The notes under the pieces are model-generated. The model saw nothing but the letters and a program-made list of their open reading frames with translations. It ran no database searches and was not told the DNA's origin. Below are positions 1-8,488 of a DNA stretch of 64,000 nucleotides, piece after piece. This DNA comes from Paramicrobacterium fandaimingii (lineage in GTDB: Bacteria; Actinomycetota; Actinomycetes; Actinomycetales; Microbacteriaceae): NCBI RefSeq assembly GCF_011751745.2, contig NZ_CP061170.1:3558164-3622163 (forward strand), in the 5' to 3' direction. A program made the translations under genes and the position numbers. Each line of letters begins with the position of its first letter. The first letter of the stretch is position 1.

Positions 1-238
1 CGCCGCCCGCGCAGAACGAGCGCTTCGCCGACGTCACGATCACGCCGCGCAGTGAGTCTCGGTCTCGCTCGAGCCCATCGACGACGGCACGCATGCTCGC
101 GACGTACGCAGCGTTCATCACGGTGACAGGCGCGTTCGGATCGTCGAGCGTGAGCGTTGCAATGCCGTCAGCATCCGCGCGGGTGACGACATCGCGCCCG
201 CCGGGGGCCGACGTCGCGGTTCTCGTGTTCGCGGTCAT
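1..238 (-). CDS. fadB: 3-hydroxyacyl-CoA dehydrogenase / enoyl-CoA hydratase, N-terminal part (cut by window edge)
   Basis: Only the first 79 codons are inside the window; the gene runs leftwards off the edge. The start ATG (complement of 236-238) is preceded by a GGAGAAC ribosome site. The translation begins MTANTRTATSAPGGRD and then shows a crotonase (enoyl-CoA hydratase) fold start, with TLTLDDPNAP, MNAAYVASM and VIVTSAKRSFCAGG, the last being the oxyanion-hole segment that binds the acyl-CoA thioester. This pattern is what actinobacterial FadB/FadJ multifunctional proteins carry at their N-terminus (hydratase first, then NAD-dependent dehydrogenase). The gene lies 37 bp downstream of a thiolase on the same strand, the usual fadA-fadB arrangement of beta-oxidation. 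The dehydrogenase half cannot be seen, so a stand-alone enoyl-CoA hydratase remains possible. Confidence 0.8.
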   Translation of the reverse strand, partial: MTANTRTATSAPGGRDVVTRADADGIATLTLDDPNAPVTVMNAAYVASMRAVVDGLERDRDSLRGVIVTSAKRSFCAGG

Positions 239-275
239 TCTGTTCTCCGTTCAACCTCGCGTGAGCGCATTCGGG

Positions 276-1484
276 TCACACTCGCTCGATGATCGTCGCG
301 ATGCCCATGCCCGAGCCCACGCACAGGGTGATGAGGCCGCGGTGCAGGTCGCGTCGCTCAAGTTCGTCAAGCAGCGTGGCGACGAGCATTGCTCCTGTCG
401 CGCCGAGCGGGTGGCCGAGCGCAATCGCCCCGCCGTTGACGTTCACCTTCTCGTGCGGCACGTCCATCTCGCGCATCCACCGCAGCACAACAGAGGCGAA
501 CGCCTCGTTCACCTCGAACAGATCGATATCGGATGCCGTCAGGCCAGCGCGCTCGAGCGCTTTGCGTGTTGCCGGGCCGGGGCCGGTGAGCATGATTGTC
601 GGGTCGCTTCCCACAACCGCGGTCTGCACGATGCGCGCCCGCGGGGTCAGCCCGAGCCGTTCACCGATCTCGCGGCTGCCGATCACGGCGAGCGCAGCCC
701 CGTCGACGATTCCAGACGAATTGCCCGCCGTGTGCACGTGGTCGATGTGCGGAACTTCCGGGTATCGGCCAAGGGCCACGTCGTCGAAGCCGAACTCCCC
801 GATGCGGGCGAAGGCTGCCGGGAGGTTCGCAAGAGCGTCGGCGCTCGTTCCCGATCTGCGGTGCTCGTCGGTGTCGAGCAGCATCTTGCCCGTGATGTCT
901 GTGACGGGCACGACGGAGTTCTCATAGCGCCCGTCTGCCCACGCCTGCTCTGCTCGGCGCTGCGATTCGGCGGCGAATTCGTCGACCTGTCGGCGGGTGA
1001 ATCGCTCGATTGTGGCGATGAGGTCGGCCCCGATTCCCTGCGGAACGAACCCGGAGTCCCACGCCGTTGTGGGGTCGTGGGCGATGGCACCGCCGTCGCT
1101 GCCGAGGGGAACGCGCGACATCGACTCGACGCCGCCGGCGAGCACAAGGTCTTCGAACCCCGAGGCAACCTTCTGCGCGCCGATGTTCACAGCTTCGAGC
1201 CCCGAGGCGCAAAAGCGATTCAGCTGCACGCCGGGAACCGTTTCAGGCAGCCCGGCGGCGAGCGCTGCGGTGCGGGCGATGTCGCTTCCCTGCTCACCCA
1301 CCGGCGAGACGACGCCGAGCACCATGTCGTCGATCATGTCGGGATTGAGGGTCGGATGCCGCTGTCGCAGTGCCTCTACAAGCCCTGTGACTAGGTCAAG
1401 GGGTTTCGTGCTGTGCAGCGCACCGCCGCGGTTCTTGCCGCGCGGCGTGCGCACGACGTCGTAGATGAAAGCTTCGCCCGGCAT
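276..1484 (-). CDS. fadA: Acetyl-CoA C-acyltransferase (thiolase)
   Basis: 402-residue thiolase, the normal length. It catalyses the last step of beta-oxidation, cleaving 3-ketoacyl-CoA with CoA to acetyl-CoA and a shortened acyl-CoA, or the reverse condensation. The nucleophilic cysteine is in [12 protein letters not shown] (about residue 92), the His motif is in [18 protein letters not shown] and the second catalytic cysteine is in CVGSGMGIA near the C-terminus. An in-frame extension upstream to 1598 is possible, but the homologous N-terminus is [17 protein letters not shown], so 1484 is chosen. A fadB-type gene follows 37 bp downstream, so the two are probably cotranscribed for fatty acid oxidation. 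Substrate chain length cannot be told from sequence. Confidence 0.93.
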   Translation of the reverse strand: MPGEAFIYDVVRTPRGKNRGGALHSTKPLDLVTGLVEALRQRHPTLNPDMIDDMVLGVVSPVGEQGSDIARTAALAAGLPETVPGVQLNRFCASGLEAVNIGAQKVASGFEDLVLAGGVESMSRVPLGSDGGAIAHDPTTAWDSGFVPQGIGADLIATIERFTRRQVDEFAAESQRRAEQAWADGRYENSVVPVTDITGKMLLDTDEHRRSGTSADALANLPAAFARIGEFGFDDVALGRYPEVPHIDHVHTAGNSSGIVDGAALAVIGSREIGERLGLTPRARIVQTAVVGSDPTIMLTGPGPATRKALERAGLTASDIDLFEVNEAFASVVLRWMREMDVPHEKVNVNGGAIALGHPLGATGAMLVATLLDELERRDLHRGLITLCVGSGMGIATIIERV

Positions 1485-1684
1485 TCTCACCTCACTGTGA
1501 TGGTGAGCCCAGCCTACGCATCCGATGCGACGTTGCTCTACCCTGTTTACGCATTCGGACATCTTGCGACGCTGACGGCATGTTGGCGCCGCCACCACGG
1601 CGTGTCACCGCGCGGTTCCGAATGCCTGACCAGCTCGGCAGCGCGCATACGATGGCACGGTGAGCAGGCGCCGAGAGTTAACCG

Positions 1685-2950
1685 ATGTCTAGCCCGAGTG
1701 AACGTCTCGCCGTCGGGCAGCTCGGCGCGCTGCTTCTCGATGCCGGAGTGTCGGTCACCGACACCCGCACGATGCTCGTCGACAGCATCCCGCAGACCCT
1801 TCGCGACGAGCTGAGCATCGCCGTTCTGCCCGCGAACGTCTTCATCGGCGAAACGGCGACGGCGAACGCATCGATCGTCGAGTCGCCGAAAGAAGATCTC
1901 TCGCTGCTGCAGGCCGCGCGCACGCACCGTCTGATGCAACGCCTCGCAGCGGGCACAAACACGCTGCAGGAGGCAGCGGCTCAGATCGCCTCGATCCGCG
2001 CCGAACGCCCGCGGCATCCTGACCTGCGCTGGGTCCTCGGCAACGCCCTCATCTCGGCTGGCCTCGCCACGCTGTTCCGCTGCCCCTGGTGGGCGATCGT
2101 GCTGGCGCTCGTCGTCGGCATTCTCGTCGGCGGCGTCATGACGTGGGTGCGCCGCCTGCCCGGCTCCGTCGCGATTCTGCCGTTTCTCGCGGCCTTCGTC
2201 TCGACGCTGCTCGTCGGCGGCGCTGCCCAGGCGCTCGCTCTCGGCGACGTTCCGCTGTTCGCGATCTGCGCGCCCGTCGCGCTGCTCGTTCCCGGCGCCC
2301 TCATCACCAACTCGCTTCTCGAGCTCACCTCTGTCGACACCGTCACCGGCACGTCGCGGCTCATCTACGGCACCATCATGCTCGGCTTCATGGCGGCAGG
2401 CATCGCCGCGGGGGTCGCGATCACGGGCGTGCAGATCAATGCGGCATCCGCCTCACGCATCGGCGAGACACTCTCGCTCTCGACGGCCGCAACCGGTTGG
2501 CAGGGGTTTCCGCCCACCTGGTTCGCGTGGCTCGGCGTCGTCGTTCTTGCCATTGGCGTCGGCGTCGCTTTCGGAGCAGACCATGTTCTCATCATGGTGA
2601 CCATCGTGATGATGGTCGTCACATACGGGATGCTCGTCGGCCTCGGCGTGCTCGTCGGCGATGTCGCCGCGGCCGGGATCACCGCCTGCATCCTGTTCAT
2701 CGCGGCGCGGCTGCTTGAGCGCACGACGCGCATCGCACCGGCCGTCGCGTTCTTTCAGCCCGCGTTTCTGCTGCTCGTGCCCGGCACCGTCGGCCTCGTC
2801 GCGTTGACGTCGCTCGAAGGCGACTCTCTCTTCGCCGCACTCGGAACGTTCGTCAGCCTCTGCATCGGCACGAAGTTGGGCGCCATCGTCTTCGACGTCG
2901 GCCGATCCCGCCGCCGCGGGCGCGACACGCTGTCGCCGACGGCATCCTGA
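1685..2950 (+). CDS. ThrE-family threonine/serine exporter
   Basis: 421 residues with the two-part structure of the ThrE family (DUF1212 plus DUF3815 regions). A soluble N-terminal part of about 130 residues (LGALLLDAGVSVTDTRTML, then a conserved ANVFIGET segment) is followed by about ten hydrophobic segments from residue 120 to the end (WWAIVLALVVGILVGGV, then SVAILPFLAAFVSTLLVGG and others). Members export threonine, serine or other small molecules across the cytoplasmic membrane using the proton gradient. The gene stands alone; no strong ribosome site precedes ATG 1685. It is followed 23 bp after its stop by a long palindrome. Export substrate is inferred only from family. Confidence 0.85.
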   Translation: MSSPSERLAVGQLGALLLDAGVSVTDTRTMLVDSIPQTLRDELSIAVLPANVFIGETATANASIVESPKEDLSLLQAARTHRLMQRLAAGTNTLQEAAAQIASIRAERPRHPDLRWVLGNALISAGLATLFRCPWWAIVLALVVGILVGGVMTWVRRLPGSVAILPFLAAFVSTLLVGGAAQALALGDVPLFAICAPVALLVPGALITNSLLELTSVDTVTGTSRLIYGTIMLGFMAAGIAAGVAITGVQINAASASRIGETLSLSTAATGWQGFPPTWFAWLGVVVLAIGVGVAFGADHVLIMVTIVMMVVTYGMLVGLGVLVGDVAAAGITACILFIAARLLERTTRIAPAVAFFQPAFLLLVPGTVGLVALTSLEGDSLFAALGTFVSLCIGTKLGAIVFDVGRSRRRGRDTLSPTAS

Positions 2951-2973
2951 CCCTGCTGTCCCGAGCTGAAGCT

Positions 2974-3050
2974 GCCCGCCGTATCGTGTGCCACTTTTTG
3001 CTATTTACCAGGCAAAATAGCAGCAAAAGGTGGCACACGATGAGGCGGGC
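2974..3050. repeat. Palindrome copy 1 (paired with 4453-4532)
   Basis: A 77-bp inverted repeat. The outer arms GCCCGCC (2974-2980) and GGCGGGC (3044-3050) pair, then ATCGTGTGCCAC (2983-2994) pairs perfectly with GTGGCACACGAT (3030-3041), and an inner AT-rich part (TTTTTGCTATTT against AAAATAGCAGCAAAA) pairs imperfectly around a short loop. It starts 23 bp after the thrE-like stop, so it could end that transcript, but it also closely resembles the palindrome behind the next gene. Together they look like two copies of one small repeated element. Confidence 0.75.
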
Positions 3051-3131
3051 TGGCACCCGGCACACCGACCGCCGGCGGCATCCTCAAATCTGGTCATCGA
3101 CGTAGGCATCCGCGCGGAGGAGACTGTTGCC

Positions 3132-4448
3132 ATGACAGCATTCGCGCTCACTCACGTCAGCATCGTCACGGCAGACCGCGACGGCACGGTTCTGCCTGAC
3201 CACACGCTGCTCGTGGGGCAGGGCGGAACGATCGAGCAGGTTGGGCCGGCCAGCGGCGTGGAGGTGCCTCGGGGCTACCGGGAGATCAGCGGGACGGGCA
3301 GATTCGTCATGCCGGGACTCATCAACGCGCACGCACACCTGTTCTCAGACGGCAAGCCACTTCCGCCGATTCTGCTCAACGAATCGGCAGAGAAGGCCGT
3401 GTCGATATTCATGCACAGTCCCGTCGGCGATCGATGGCTGAAACGGCGCACCAAAAGGGCAGTCCTCGCTCAGATGAACACGGGCGTGACGACGATTCGC
3501 AGCCTCGGCGACCCCGGATACGAGGTCGTGAAAGTCGCGGCAGAGATCGACGGCGGCGCGTACATCGGGCCGCGGCTGATCGCGAGCGGGCCCCTCATGG
3601 CCGTCAGCGGCGGCCACGGCGCACCCCAGATAGCGCTGATCAGTGACAACCCCTGGGACGCCCGCCGCAACGTGCGCATCAACCTGCGGCACGGAGTCAC
3701 GGCGATCAAGATTGCCGCGACAGGCGGCGTCACCGATGCCAAAGCGATCGGGGAAGCCGGGCGCCCACAGATGACCGAGGAAGAGATGACGGCGATCTGC
3801 GAAGAGGCCCACAACGCCGGGGTTCTCGTCGCCGCGCATGCGCAGAGCGCCGAGGGAATCGTTCGCGCTCTGCGCGCCGGGGTCGACACCATCGAGCATG
3901 GCGCCGCGATGAACGACGAGATCATCGAGCTCTTCCGGAGCAACCCGAAGTCGCTGCACGGATCGTCGGCGCTCATTCCGACCCTCACGGCTGCCTTGCC
4001 GATCGTGAAACTGCCGCTCGAGACGACGGGGGTCACGGAGATCAATCGGGTGAACGCGGTGATGGTGCTCGACGAGATGCTGCGGGGAATCACGGATGCA
4101 CGTGAGAACGACATCGCCCTGGGAATGGGCACCGATTCGTCGCTCACGTTTGTGACGCACTACAACACATGGCGCGAGATCGACCTCGTCATTCGACACG
4201 GCAACGTGCCCGCCGCACGCGCGTTGCACGCAGCGACGCAGGCAAACGCGACGATTCTCGGCATCGACGACGTCACCGGTTCGGTCGAGGTGGGCAAGAG
4301 CGCCGACCTCATCGTGACGAATGCGAACCCGCTCGACGACATCCGTACACTCTCGCAGCCGCACGCTGTCGTCGTGCGAGGCAGCCTGATCGAGTCGCCG
4401 ACCATCGAGCGTTTTCCCGAGATCGATGAGAAGCTCGATACACTCTGA
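3132..4448 (+). CDS. Metal-dependent amidohydrolase (imidazolonepropionase-like)
   Basis: 438 residues of the amidohydrolase superfamily, cytoplasmic. The metal-binding HxH is in GLINAHAHLF, the bridging-lysine region is GVTAIKIAATGGV, further metal ligands are in VAAHAQSAEG and DTIEHGA, and the final Asp is in GMGTDSS. The C-terminus closes the small beta domain (VGKSADLIVTNANPL). This is the prolidase/imidazolonepropionase-like branch acting on dipeptide or cyclic amide bonds; the real substrate is not predictable. Start ATG 3132 has GGAGGAG 8 nt upstream; a longer frame from 3030 would begin inside the palindrome and adds no family sequence. The gene is sandwiched between two related palindromes (2974-3050 and 4453-4532). 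Confidence 0.88.
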   Translation: MTAFALTHVSIVTADRDGTVLPDHTLLVGQGGTIEQVGPASGVEVPRGYREISGTGRFVMPGLINAHAHLFSDGKPLPPILLNESAEKAVSIFMHSPVGDRWLKRRTKRAVLAQMNTGVTTIRSLGDPGYEVVKVAAEIDGGAYIGPRLIASGPLMAVSGGHGAPQIALISDNPWDARRNVRINLRHGVTAIKIAATGGVTDAKAIGEAGRPQMTEEEMTAICEEAHNAGVLVAAHAQSAEGIVRALRAGVDTIEHGAAMNDEIIELFRSNPKSLHGSSALIPTLTAALPIVKLPLETTGVTEINRVNAVMVLDEMLRGITDARENDIALGMGTDSSLTFVTHYNTWREIDLVIRHGNVPAARALHAATQANATILGIDDVTGSVEVGKSADLIVTNANPLDDIRTLSQPHAVVVRGSLIESPTIERFPEIDEKLDTL

Positions 4449-4452
4449 ATGA

Positions 4453-4532
4453 CCCCTCGCAACGAGTGCCATTTTTTCCGTTTGATCTGGGCAAATAACG
4501 GCAGAAAGTGGCACACGTTGCGTGAGGTGGCT
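4453..4532. repeat. Palindrome copy 2 (paired with 2974-3050)
   Basis: A second inverted repeat, beginning 4 bp after the amidohydrolase stop. CCTC-GCAACG then GTGCCA on the left pairs with TGGCAC then CGTTGC-GTGAGG on the right. The inner arms (TTTTTTCCGTTTG against CAAATAACGGCAGAAA) pair imperfectly. The inner core and the right flank (GAGG then GGCTGGCAC) match copy 1, while the outer stem sequence differs but still pairs with itself. It lies between the ends of two convergent genes, so a terminator role is also possible. Confidence 0.7.
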
Positions 4533-4562
4533 GGCACAGCATGGTGACGAACCTGGTCACCG

Positions 4563-5459
4563 TCAGCGGCCAGCGCGCTCCGCGGCATCCAGCGCGTTGA
4601 TCACGCGGCGGCGCAGCTCGTTTGATCGCTCGGCAAAGTCACGCTGCCGCCTGACGTACTCTGCCTTGCCCTCTGACGTTTCGATCGCGATGGGCTCGGC
4701 TCCCCACTCGCTCACGTCATAGGGCGAGGCCGCCATGTCGAGCCAGCGAATGTCTCGCGCCAGCTCGAACGCATCGAGCAGCACCTCGCCAGGCACGAGC
4801 GGCCCGAGCTTGATCGTCCATTTGTACACGTCCATTCCCGCGTGCAGGCATCCCGGCTGTTCGAGCTCCGGAGCTGACTCCCGCGTGGGGCGCATCCGGT
4901 TGAGAGGAGCTGCCTGCGGGGTGAAGAAGCGGTACGCGTCGAAGTGGCTGCACTGAATGCTGTGCGTGTCGACGACAGCATCCGTGCCCTTCTGCCCCAG
5001 GCGTAGCGGAACCTCGTGCCGATGCTCCCCCTGCCGATACACCATCGCCCATTCGTGAAGACCGAAGCAGCTGAACTGGCCTGGGCGCGCCGCGGTGCGC
5101 TCGAGAATGCGTCGAATCGCCGTGACCCCCGCGCCCTTCGCCCGGAGGTAGGCGGCGGCATCGACACGCAGCGAACCTGGCACCTCTCCCGGCACGTACC
5201 ACTTCCATTCCGCTCGCGGCATATGCGCGGCATCCGCGAGCTCGACGCCCGCTCCCGGATGCCAACGGCGCAGAATGCTCGGTTTGTACGAGTAGTAGGT
5301 GAAGAGAAAATCGTCGATCGGATGCTGCTCGCCACTGATCTTGCGCGCACGCCACCCGGCCGTGAACGCGTCTGCACGCTGCTGGTGCGCGATCTCGCGC
5401 GATGCCCACGGGTCGTGTGCGAGCACTCCCTGGTCTGTCAGCGCGGCGTGAGTGGTCAT
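4563..5459 (-). CDS. Conserved actinobacterial protein, often labelled 3-methyladenine DNA glycosylase
   Basis: 298-residue soluble protein without signal peptide or membrane segment. I recognise the family from the conserved blocks HPIDDFLFTYYSYKP and LRRWHPGAGVELADA, followed by CFGLHEWAMVY and QCSHFDAYRFF. Such actinobacterial proteins commonly carry the database label 3-methyladenine DNA glycosylase, but I do not see a helix-hairpin-helix glycosylase motif, so that label should be treated as unproven. The conserved C, H and E residues in the CFGLHEWAMVY and QCSHFDAY blocks would suit a metal or nucleotide site. The gene is convergent with the amidohydrolase and divergent from the glutamate-synthase-like gene, so it is likely monocistronic. 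Confidence 0.75.
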   Translation of the reverse strand: MTTHAALTDQGVLAHDPWASREIAHQQRADAFTAGWRARKISGEQHPIDDFLFTYYSYKPSILRRWHPGAGVELADAAHMPRAEWKWYVPGEVPGSLRVDAAAYLRAKGAGVTAIRRILERTAARPGQFSCFGLHEWAMVYRQGEHRHEVPLRLGQKGTDAVVDTHSIQCSHFDAYRFFTPQAAPLNRMRPTRESAPELEQPGCLHAGMDVYKWTIKLGPLVPGEVLLDAFELARDIRWLDMAASPYDVSEWGAEPIAIETSEGKAEYVRRQRDFAERSNELRRRVINALDAAERAGR

Positions 5460-5576
5460 GATTCGAGGGTAGTCGCCTCAGCACCCGCGATCCCAGCTGC
5501 AGCTCAGGGCGAAGGCGCCCGCATAGCTCTGTCGGCGTAGCATGGCGTCACCGATACACCCGACCGTGGAGATGAC

Positions 5577-7106
5577 ATGACGAAGACGTCGCGGGCACTG
5601 GGCACCATTGCGGCCCTGGGCGCGGGAGCTGTTGCAGCACTCGCCTCATATGACCTGAGCCAACGCAAGCACTCTGTTCTGCGCAACTACCCTGTCATTG
5701 GGCATATGCGCTACCTGCTTGAAGGCATCCGCCCCGAACTGCAGCAGTACTTCATCGAACGCAACTGGGACGGCAGGCCGTACGACCGCGACACTCGCTC
5801 GATCATCTACGAGCGCGCCAAGGGAACCCACGGCGAGCAGGCCTTCGGCACCGAGCGCGACGTCAATGCTGACGGGCACGAATGGCTCGTTCACTCCAGC
5901 GCGCCGGTGAAGCAGCCTGGCGACATTCCGCGGGTGACCATCGGCGGCCCCGACTGCACGAAGCCGTACTCCATGGCGCTGCTGAACGTTTCGGCCATGA
6001 GCTTCGGAGCGTTGTCGGCGAATGCCGTGCGGGCGATGAATCGTGGCGCACACGACGGCGGCTTCGCCCAAGACACCGGCGAGGGTGGCCTGTCGAGTTA
6101 TCACCTCGAGAACGGCGGCGACCTCATTTGGGAGATTGGCACCGGCTACTTCGGAACCCGAACGAAAGACGGCCGCTTCGACCCGAAGCAGTTTGCTGAA
6201 AAGGCGTCAGACGATCGCGTGCGATGCGTGTCGCTCAAGCTCAGCCAGGGAGCGAAGCCAGGAATCGGCGGCGTTCTGCCCGCCCCGAAAGTCTCGCCCG
6301 AGATCGCGAGCGTCCGCGGCGTTCCCGTGCACGAGAAGTGCGTGAGTCCGCCGCATCACCAGGAGTTCGACACGCCAGCTGGGCTGATCCGGTTCATCGC
6401 TCACATGCGGGAGCTCTCCGGGGGCAAACCCGTTGGAATGAAACTCTGCGTCGGGTCGCGCATCGAAGTGCTCGCGATGTGCAAGGCGATGATCGAGGTG
6501 GGCACGGCCCCCGATTTCATCATCGTCGATGGCGCGGAGGGAGGCACCGGTGCCGCACCACTCGAATATGAAGACCATGTGGGCATGCCGCTCACGCAGG
6601 GCCTCATGATCATGCACAACGCCCTCGTCGGCACCGGATTGCGCAGCACCATCCGTCTCGGTGCCAGCGGCAAGATTGCTGCGGGCAATGACATTGTCAA
6701 GCGGCTTATTCAGGGTGCCGACTTCACAAACGCGGCCAGAGCGATGATGATGGCGGTCGGATGCATTCAGGCACAGCGCTGCCACACCGATAAGTGCCCC
6801 GTCGGCGTGACAACTCAGAACCCACGTCGAGCGCGTGCGCTCGACGTGGACAGCAAGAGCACCCGCGTCACCAACTACCAGAGCGCGACGGTCGCAGAGG
6901 CCGTTCGCCTGATGGCATCCATGGGTGTGAGCGACCCGTCGCAGTTGACGCCCCGGATGCTGCGTCGCAACGTTGATGTGCACGAGAGCCAGTCGTATGA
7001 AGAGCTCTACGAGTGGCTGCGCCCCGGCGAACTGCTCGAGGCCGCACCCGAGTCGTGGGCAGCCGATTGGAACCGCGCGAGCGCAGATCTCTTTCCGATG
7101 CCGTGA
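5577..7106 (+). CDS. FMN-binding glutamate synthase-like protein (GltB domain only)
   Basis: 509 residues. After a hydrophobic N-terminal stretch (GTIAALGAGAVAALASYDL, likely one membrane anchor) comes the FMN-binding TIM barrel of glutamate synthase: NVSAMSFGALSANAVRAMNRGA, FDIs replaced by a typical EGGLSSYHLENGG, SQGAKPGIGGVLPA, DGAEGGTGAAPLEYEDH, and a cysteine cluster C-x5-C-x4-C (GCIQAQRCHTDKCPVG) suited to a 3Fe-4S centre. There is no glutaminase domain and no alpha-helical GXGXG domain, so it is not a full glutamate synthase. Stand-alone proteins of this kind occur in many bacteria and their physiological reaction is not established. No linked partner subunit is visible; the neighbours are acylphosphatase and a hypothetical gene. 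Confidence 0.88.
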   Translation: MTKTSRALGTIAALGAGAVAALASYDLSQRKHSVLRNYPVIGHMRYLLEGIRPELQQYFIERNWDGRPYDRDTRSIIYERAKGTHGEQAFGTERDVNADGHEWLVHSSAPVKQPGDIPRVTIGGPDCTKPYSMALLNVSAMSFGALSANAVRAMNRGAHDGGFAQDTGEGGLSSYHLENGGDLIWEIGTGYFGTRTKDGRFDPKQFAEKASDDRVRCVSLKLSQGAKPGIGGVLPAPKVSPEIASVRGVPVHEKCVSPPHHQEFDTPAGLIRFIAHMRELSGGKPVGMKLCVGSRIEVLAMCKAMIEVGTAPDFIIVDGAEGGTGAAPLEYEDHVGMPLTQGLMIMHNALVGTGLRSTIRLGASGKIAAGNDIVKRLIQGADFTNAARAMMMAVGCIQAQRCHTDKCPVGVTTQNPRRARALDVDSKSTRVTNYQSATVAEAVRLMASMGVSDPSQLTPRMLRRNVDVHESQSYEELYEWLRPGELLEAAPESWAADWNRASADLFPMP

Positions 7107-7163
7107 TGCAAACACACAGCCCACGTCCGGCATAACTGCATGCCGGGCATCCAGAATGGAGGC

Positions 7164-7436
7164 ATGGAGCGCAAGTTTGTTGTCGTGACCGGCATTGTGC
7201 AGGGCGTCGGGTTTCGGTTCTCCGCGCAGCGGGAAGCCGAGCGGCTCGGCGTGACGGGCAGGGTGCGCAACCGCAATGACGGCTCCGTCGAGGTCGCCGT
7301 GCAGGGAACCGCGCAGCGTGTCGCCGACATGCTGCGCTGGCTGCGCACCGGCCCGGAGTCGGCGAACGTGCGCAGCTTCGAGGTCACCGACGTCGTGCCC
7401 GTCGATGACGAAACGCAGTTCTCGATCACGGGCTGA
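7164..7436 (+). CDS. acyP: Acylphosphatase
   Basis: 90-residue protein, the normal size of acylphosphatases, which hydrolyse the carboxyl-phosphate bond of acylphosphates. The signature GIVQGVGFRFSAQREAERLG contains the catalytic arginine (in GFRF), and the second signature is GRVRNRNDGSVEVAVQG with the conserved Asn. ATG 7164 starts directly at the family N-terminus (MERKFVVVTG) with GGAGG only 1 nt ahead, which is tight; an upstream ATG at 7140 would add MPGIQNGG but has no ribosome site. Cytoplasmic, likely monocistronic. Confidence 0.9.
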   Translation: MERKFVVVTGIVQGVGFRFSAQREAERLGVTGRVRNRNDGSVEVAVQGTAQRVADMLRWLRTGPESANVRSFEVTDVVPVDDETQFSITG

Positions 7437-7493
7437 CAATCTCTGACCGGCGTGCAGCGCGGTGACATGCGCTTCACTATGCCTACGGTATAT

Positions 7494-7509
7494 ATTGTCT
7501 ATACAAACC
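7494..7509. promoter_or_regulatory. Operator site A of the inositol-regulon motif, in front of the GntR gene
   Basis: The minus strand reads GGTTTGTATAGACAAT. Its core, TTGTCTATACAA on the plus strand (7495-7506), is a pseudo-palindrome and contains GTCTATAC, an exact fit to the HutC-subfamily GntR consensus GTnTAnAC. It overlaps a TATATT (7491-7496) that could be a -10 box and ends about 26 nt before the GTG start at 7535, so it is placed for autorepression. The same half-site pattern (TTTG then GACA) recurs in front of iolC, the ABC transporter, the MFS transporter and two further operons. Confidence 0.65.
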
Positions 7510-7534
7510 GACAGCTCACAATGGAGGTGCCCGC

Positions 7535-8299
7535 GTGGCGCAGTTGGAAGAGAAGACCCTGCCGCTGAGCGTCTTCGTCGATCTTGACCGCAACGGCCCC
7601 GTTCCGCTCTATTATCAAATCTCCCAGCGCCTCGAGAAGGCGATTCGCGAAGACGTTCTTCCCGCGGGATCGCGCCTTGAGAACGAGGTGGCGTTGGCTC
7701 AACGCCTCGGTCTGTCGCGCCCCACGATTCGCCGAGCGATTCAAGAGCTCGTCGACAAGGGCCTTCTCGTTCGGCGGCGCGGCATCGGCACGCAGGTTGT
7801 CCATGGGCGTGTGACGCGCAACGTCGAACTGACGAGCCTCTTCGACGACCTCGAGCGCTCGGGTCAGACACCGAAAACCGTCGTTCTCTCCAGTGAACGG
7901 GGAACAGCGGATGCCGAGACCGCAGAGCTCCTCGGCGTCGAAGCGGGCAGCCCGGTGCTGCACCTCACGCGGTTGCGCTCTGCCGATGGCGTTCCGCTGG
8001 CTATTCTCGACAATGTGCTTCCCGAGGAGTTCATCGACCTGAGCATCGACGATCTTGCGAAGTATGGTCTCTACCAGATGCTGCGAACGCGCGGCGTGAC
8101 GATGCGGGTAGCGAAGCAGACCATCGGAGCCCGCGCGGCATCTCAGCGTGAAGCCGAGCTTCTCGATGTCGGGAAGGGCGGCCCGGTTCTGACGATGTCG
8201 CGCACGGCGTTCGACAACTCGGGCAAGGCAATTGAGCACGGCCGCCACTGCTATCGTCCCGACCTCTACTCGTTCGAGATCACCCTCGTCGATCGCTGA
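7535..8299 (+). CDS. GntR/HutC-family transcriptional repressor, candidate IolR
   Basis: 254 residues. Residues 20-85 form the winged helix-turn-helix of GntR proteins (PLYYQISQRLEKAI, then LENEVALAQRLGLSRPTIRR) and residues 105-250 form a UTRA ligand-binding domain typical of the HutC subfamily. It starts with GTG after a good GGAGG. A GTnTAnAC palindrome sits just upstream, suggesting autoregulation, and closely similar sites stand before the iolC operon and the inositol ABC and MFS transporter genes 10-25 kb away. I therefore infer it is the inositol repressor, released by an inositol catabolic intermediate. Corynebacterium IolR is a protein of the same subfamily. The direct neighbours do not show any inositol genes, so the assignment rests on the site motif. 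Confidence 0.85.
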   Translation: MAQLEEKTLPLSVFVDLDRNGPVPLYYQISQRLEKAIREDVLPAGSRLENEVALAQRLGLSRPTIRRAIQELVDKGLLVRRRGIGTQVVHGRVTRNVELTSLFDDLERSGQTPKTVVLSSERGTADAETAELLGVEAGSPVLHLTRLRSADGVPLAILDNVLPEEFIDLSIDDLAKYGLYQMLRTRGVTMRVAKQTIGARAASQREAELLDVGKGGPVLTMSRTAFDNSGKAIEHGRHCYRPDLYSFEITLVDR

Positions 8300-8433
8300 C
8301 TCACAGCGGTTCTCCACAGCATCCGTGAACTCGCGGTTCTGTCGTTCCTGCCTGGTACCGGTGAGAGATGGCCACCCGCAGAGCCGTAGGGTGATCGCAT
8401 CTCTGGGCTGCAGTGGTAATACACACGGATATA

Positions 8434-8455
8434 AGTACAAATGATCGCTTGTGCT
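8434..8455. promoter_or_regulatory. Inverted repeat, possible ArsR-family operator
   Basis: AGTACAA (8434-8440), 8-nt spacer, TTGTGCT (8449-8455): an inverted repeat with one mismatch, directly followed by TACTGT (8455-8460), which could be a -10 box. It lies about 35 bp before the TTG start of the ArsR-type regulator, the position expected for autorepression. Confidence 0.4.
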
Positions 8456-8488
8456 ACTGTGTGAGAGATCGAGGCAAGGAGGACGTCG

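Noticed and set aside
93..1394. Long plus-strand open frame (433 codons) over the thiolase gene
   Set aside because: It is antisense to a full thiolase with all motifs; the protein is Arg/His-rich without family sequence, a GC-driven shadow.
3345..4514. 389-codon minus-strand open frame over the amidohydrolase
   Set aside because: Antisense shadow; no motif, no ribosome site.
6207..7871. 554-codon minus-strand open frame
   Set aside because: It runs antisense through the glutamate-synthase-like gene, acylphosphatase and part of the GntR gene, all of which are well supported on the plus strand.
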